Assembly (NCBI RefSeq): GCF_029643245.1
Contig: NZ_CP116398.1
Location: 1,860,001 to 1,924,000, forward strand
DNA: 64,000 nt
Origin: Methylomonas sp. EFPC3
Lineage (GTDB): Bacteria; Pseudomonadota; Gammaproteobacteria; Methylococcales; Methylomonadaceae
Reading direction: 5' to 3'
Under the pieces are notes generated by a model. That model saw only the letters and a list, made by a program, of their open reading frames with translations. It did no database searches and was not told the DNA's origin. The position numbers and the translations under genes were made by a program. Positions within the stretch are counted from its first letter, which is position 1. Every line of letters starts with the position of its first letter. Shown here one piece after another: positions 61,756-64,000 of the stretch.

Positions 61756-62301
61756 ATGGAAGAATATTTCTCCAAAATCATTCAGGCAATAGGCGAAGAC
61801 GTGAACCGGGAAGGTTTGCGCGACACGCCGAAACGGGCCGCGAAAGCCTTTAAATTCCTGAATAACGGTTACGAAAAGAATCTGGACGACGTCTTGAATG
61901 GGGCCATTTTCCAAGCCGATACCGAAGACATGGTCATCGTCAAGGACATCGAACTCTATTCACTGTGCGAACACCATCTGCTGCCCTTCATCGGTAAATG
62001 CCACATCGGTTACCTGCCGCAAGGCAAGGTACTGGGCCTTTCGAAACTCGCGCGTATCGTCGACATGTACGCCCGCCGGCTACAGATTCAGGAACAACTG
62101 ACCCGGCAAATCGCCGACGCGGTGGAAACTGCTATCGACGCCCGTGGCGTCGCGGTCGTGATCGAAGCCAAGCATCTGTGCATGATGATGCGCGGCGTCG
62201 AAAAACAAAACTCGGTGATGACCACCTCGGTGATGAGCGGCATTTTCCGCCAGGAAATCAGCACCCGCTCCGAGTTCCTCAATCTGATCAACCGAAAATA
62301 A
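61756..62301 (+). CDS. folE: GTP cyclohydrolase I
   Basis: FolE converts GTP to 7,8-dihydroneopterin triphosphate, the first step of tetrahydrofolate synthesis (and of queuosine and pterin pathways). The 181-residue protein has the zinc ligands Cys71 and His74 ([12 protein letters not shown]) and Cys142 ([11 protein letters not shown]), plus [17 protein letters not shown]. It precedes hemH by 4 bases. Confidence 0.97.
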   Translation: MEEYFSKIIQAIGEDVNREGLRDTPKRAAKAFKFLNNGYEKNLDDVLNGAIFQADTEDMVIVKDIELYSLCEHHLLPFIGKCHIGYLPQGKVLGLSKLARIVDMYARRLQIQEQLTRQIADAVETAIDARGVAVVIEAKHLCMMMRGVEKQNSVMTTSVMSGIFRQEISTRSEFLNLINRK

Positions 62302-62305
62302 GCTG

Positions 62306-63283
62306 ATGAGCGAAACTCCTGCCGACAAAACCGGCGTCTTGCTGGTCAATCTCGGTTCGCCGGCTTCGCCGAAAACCGGAGACGTCAGGCGTTTCCTGCG
62401 CGAGTTCCTGGGCGACCCGCGGGTCGTCAACCTGCCGCGGCCGCTGTGGTGGCTGATATTGAATCTGTTCGTGCTGCCGTTTCGGCCGCGCAAATCCGCC
62501 CATGCCTACCAATCGATCTGGACCGAGCAAGGTTCGCCGCTGATCGTGTTCAGCCAGCAATTGACCGAAAAACTGAAAGCGCGTTACGGCGGACCGTCGC
62601 TAGCCATCGACTGCGCAATGCGCTACGGCAAACCGGCCTTGCGGGACAAATTAAGGGATCTGAAAAAACAAGGCGTCACCGAAATCGTGGTATTACCGCT
62701 CTACCCCCAGTATTCGTCAACCACCACGGCCTCGATTTTCGACATCGTCGCCGACGAATTCGTCGACTGGCGGCATATGCCAGGTTTGCGTTTTATCAGC
62801 GATTTTCACCAGCACCCGGCTTACATCGCCGCCGTCGCCGCGTCGGTGCAGCAGCATTGGCAGGAAAATGGCCAAGCGCAATTGCTGGTCATGTCCTTTC
62901 ACGGCTTGCCGGCTAAATTGACCGAATGGGGCGACCCTTACTATTACCAATGCCAGACCAGCGCCCGTTTGATTGCCGAGAAATTGGGCCTGACCGAAAC
63001 ACAATGGAAACTGGTGTTTCAGTCCCGATTCGGTCGTGCGGAATGGTTGAAACCCTATTGCGTGGAAGTGCTGGAGGAATTACCCAAACAAGGTATCCGC
63101 CAAATTGACATGATCTGTCCCGGATTTTCGGTAGACTGCCTGGAAACGCTGGAAGAAATCGCGATAGCCAATCGCGAACTGTTTCTGGAAGCCGGCGGCG
63201 AAAGCTACCGCTACATTCCGTGCCTGAACGACAGCGACGCCCACGTCGAGCTGATGCTAGAGTTAATAAGAACCGCACGCTGA
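62306..63283 (+). CDS. hemH: Ferrochelatase
   Basis: HemH inserts Fe2+ into protoporphyrin IX, the last step of haem synthesis. The 325-residue protein shows GVLLVNLGSPASPKTGDV at the N terminus, LPLYPQYSSTTTAS, the metal-binding His in MSFHGLPAKLTEWGDPYYY residues (about 193-211), the catalytic FQSRFGRAEWLKPY, and a CPGFSVDCLETLEEI segment with the conserved Glu. There is no [2Fe-2S] C-terminal cysteine set. It is paired with folE. Confidence 0.97.
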   Translation: MSETPADKTGVLLVNLGSPASPKTGDVRRFLREFLGDPRVVNLPRPLWWLILNLFVLPFRPRKSAHAYQSIWTEQGSPLIVFSQQLTEKLKARYGGPSLAIDCAMRYGKPALRDKLRDLKKQGVTEIVVLPLYPQYSSTTTASIFDIVADEFVDWRHMPGLRFISDFHQHPAYIAAVAASVQQHWQENGQAQLLVMSFHGLPAKLTEWGDPYYYQCQTSARLIAEKLGLTETQWKLVFQSRFGRAEWLKPYCVEVLEELPKQGIRQIDMICPGFSVDCLETLEEIAIANRELFLEAGGESYRYIPCLNDSDAHVELMLELIRTAR

Positions 63284-63315
63284 CGTTGCGGCCGATAAAA
63301 AACGGGGGAGGCAGC

Positions 63316-64000
63316 ATGCAACAGAACATTCTACAAAGCTGGAACGGCGAATGGCCGAAGGCCCGCTCTACCGAACCGCTGGCAACCGGTGCCGGAGTGA
63401 TCGACCCGGGCGCCTTCAATACGATCGAGGTCGACGAACTGTTCGACAACGTCAATTACACCAGCACCCTGGCCGGCCAAGCCGTACTCTACCGTTCGCT
63501 GGCCCAGCCCATGAACGACTGCGAAGCCATTGCCGCCAAACAGGACGCCGTGCGCGAAATTCGCGACAACCCTGCCGTCCGGGAAAACATAGAGAATATC
63601 GTCGCCAATGCCGCCGCCGGCGAAAACCGCTTGTATCTGCTGCTGTTCGGCGAATTCCTGGGCGGTTTCGGCACCGCCCGCGAACACAATCAGATCGAGG
63701 GCTACGGCTACAAACAATACGTGCGCGGGATTCGCGTGGTGCTGAATCTGGTCGGCGCGATTTACAATTCCGGCCGGCCGCAAAGCCCTTATCTGCAAAG
63801 CGTGTTCGACAAAATCGGTAATTTCGCCCAAAGCAACGAATACTCGCTGATGGTCGGCCCGGTCTACAACAGCGAAAAAGGCCTGCAAAGCAAGGAACAA
63901 CGTAAAAACTCGTTTGCTCCGACCACGATTTTCCGGCCCACGCTATTCAAACCGTTACTGATCGCAGTGTTAATTGCCGCAATTTGGGGCTTGACCCGGA
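63316..64000 (+). CDS. MutS-related ATPase, N-terminal part (runs off the right edge)
   Basis: The frame opens at the ATG at 63316 after a GGGGGAGG ribosome binding site and is open to the window edge (228 residues). LFDNVNYTSTLAGQAVLYRSL resembles the start of the MutS/MutS2 lever-core domain (residues about 43-63, positions only approximate), and KQDAVREIRDNPAVRENIEN and FGEFLGGFG follow. A hydrophobic segment near the edge (FKPLLIAVLIAAIWGL) looks like a membrane helix, which classical MutS lacks. The ATPase domain is not in view, so the call rests on partial resemblance. It follows hemH by 32 bases. Confidence 0.55.
   Translation, partial: MQQNILQSWNGEWPKARSTEPLATGAGVIDPGAFNTIEVDELFDNVNYTSTLAGQAVLYRSLAQPMNDCEAIAAKQDAVREIRDNPAVRENIENIVANAAAGENRLYLLLFGEFLGGFGTAREHNQIEGYGYKQYVRGIRVVLNLVGAIYNSGRPQSPYLQSVFDKIGNFAQSNEYSLMVGPVYNSEKGLQSKEQRKNSFAPTTIFRPTLFKPLLIAVLIAAIWGLTR

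Overview
The window looks like chromosomal DNA of a moderately GC-rich gammaproteobacterium. The combination of a GDP-fucose/exosortase exopolysaccharide block, a large c-di-GMP protein, a PilF-type pilus lipoprotein and a tyrosinase in this housekeeping background fits a Methylococcales methanotroph such as Methylomonas. That assignment is a judgement from gene content and protein resemblance and was not tested by any search. I see no insertion sequence, prophage, CRISPR array or integrase; this is mostly core genome with a few accessory genes.

Layout. 1-10331 (minus strand): smc-zipA, then lepA-lepB-DUF4845-rnc-era-recO-pdxJ, the classic rnc/era operon; era is interrupted by a one-base frameshift at an A7 run. 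10550-12186: a membrane diguanylate cyclase and a small protein of unknown function, convergent on a hairpin. 12460-23938 (plus): queF, an FlhB-tail-like protein, psd, yajC-secD (no secF follows), ndk, then rlmN-pilW-hisS-yfgM-bamB-der, and tpx. 24241-25952: an Arg-rich small protein, a DUF4124-nuclease and a DUF1415 protein. 26010-31631 (minus): a complete rRNA operon, 16S-tRNA-Ile(GAT)-tRNA-Ala(TGC)-23S-5S, with promoter, two boxA sites and a terminator. 31848-35642 (minus): fcl, gmd and an exosortase-EpsI fusion, pointing to fucose-containing surface polysaccharide. 35829-41597 (minus): aroQ-accB-accC-prmA-DUF3426-rlmI, ending in a translationally coupled pair: a 58-residue Cys-rich metal-binding-like protein and a Cys-rich membrane protein. 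41712-44763 (minus): cutA, a DsbD with duplicated N-terminal domain, and a TlpA-like thioredoxin. 44834-49367: fxsA, a DUF2892 protein, uvrD, and a tyrosinase with two pre-peptidase C-terminal-like domains. 49777-52233 (minus): gap-pyk. 52424-60289: a YlqF GTPase, a DUF2076 protein, a chemoreceptor, and a PilZ-DUF1631-GGDEF-EAL protein. 60723-64000 (plus): dusA (frameshifted at a T run), folE, hemH, and the start of a MutS-related gene that leaves the window.

How the parts connect. The operons mainly serve translation and ribosome maturation (rnc, era, rlmN, rlmI, prmA, der, ylqF, dusA, the rrn operon), envelope biogenesis (lepB, secD-yajC, bamB, psd, exosortase block) and periplasmic thiol and metal handling (dsbD, TlpA, cutA, the Cys-rich pair, the copper-site tyrosinase). 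Two c-di-GMP proteins and one chemoreceptor supply signalling. The points most worth checking are the dnaX-like A AAA AAG sequence at the era break, the coupled Cys-rich pair at 35829-36547, the tyrosinase fusion and the double-alpha DsbD. The two frameshifts both lie in homopolymers, so sequencing error must be excluded first.
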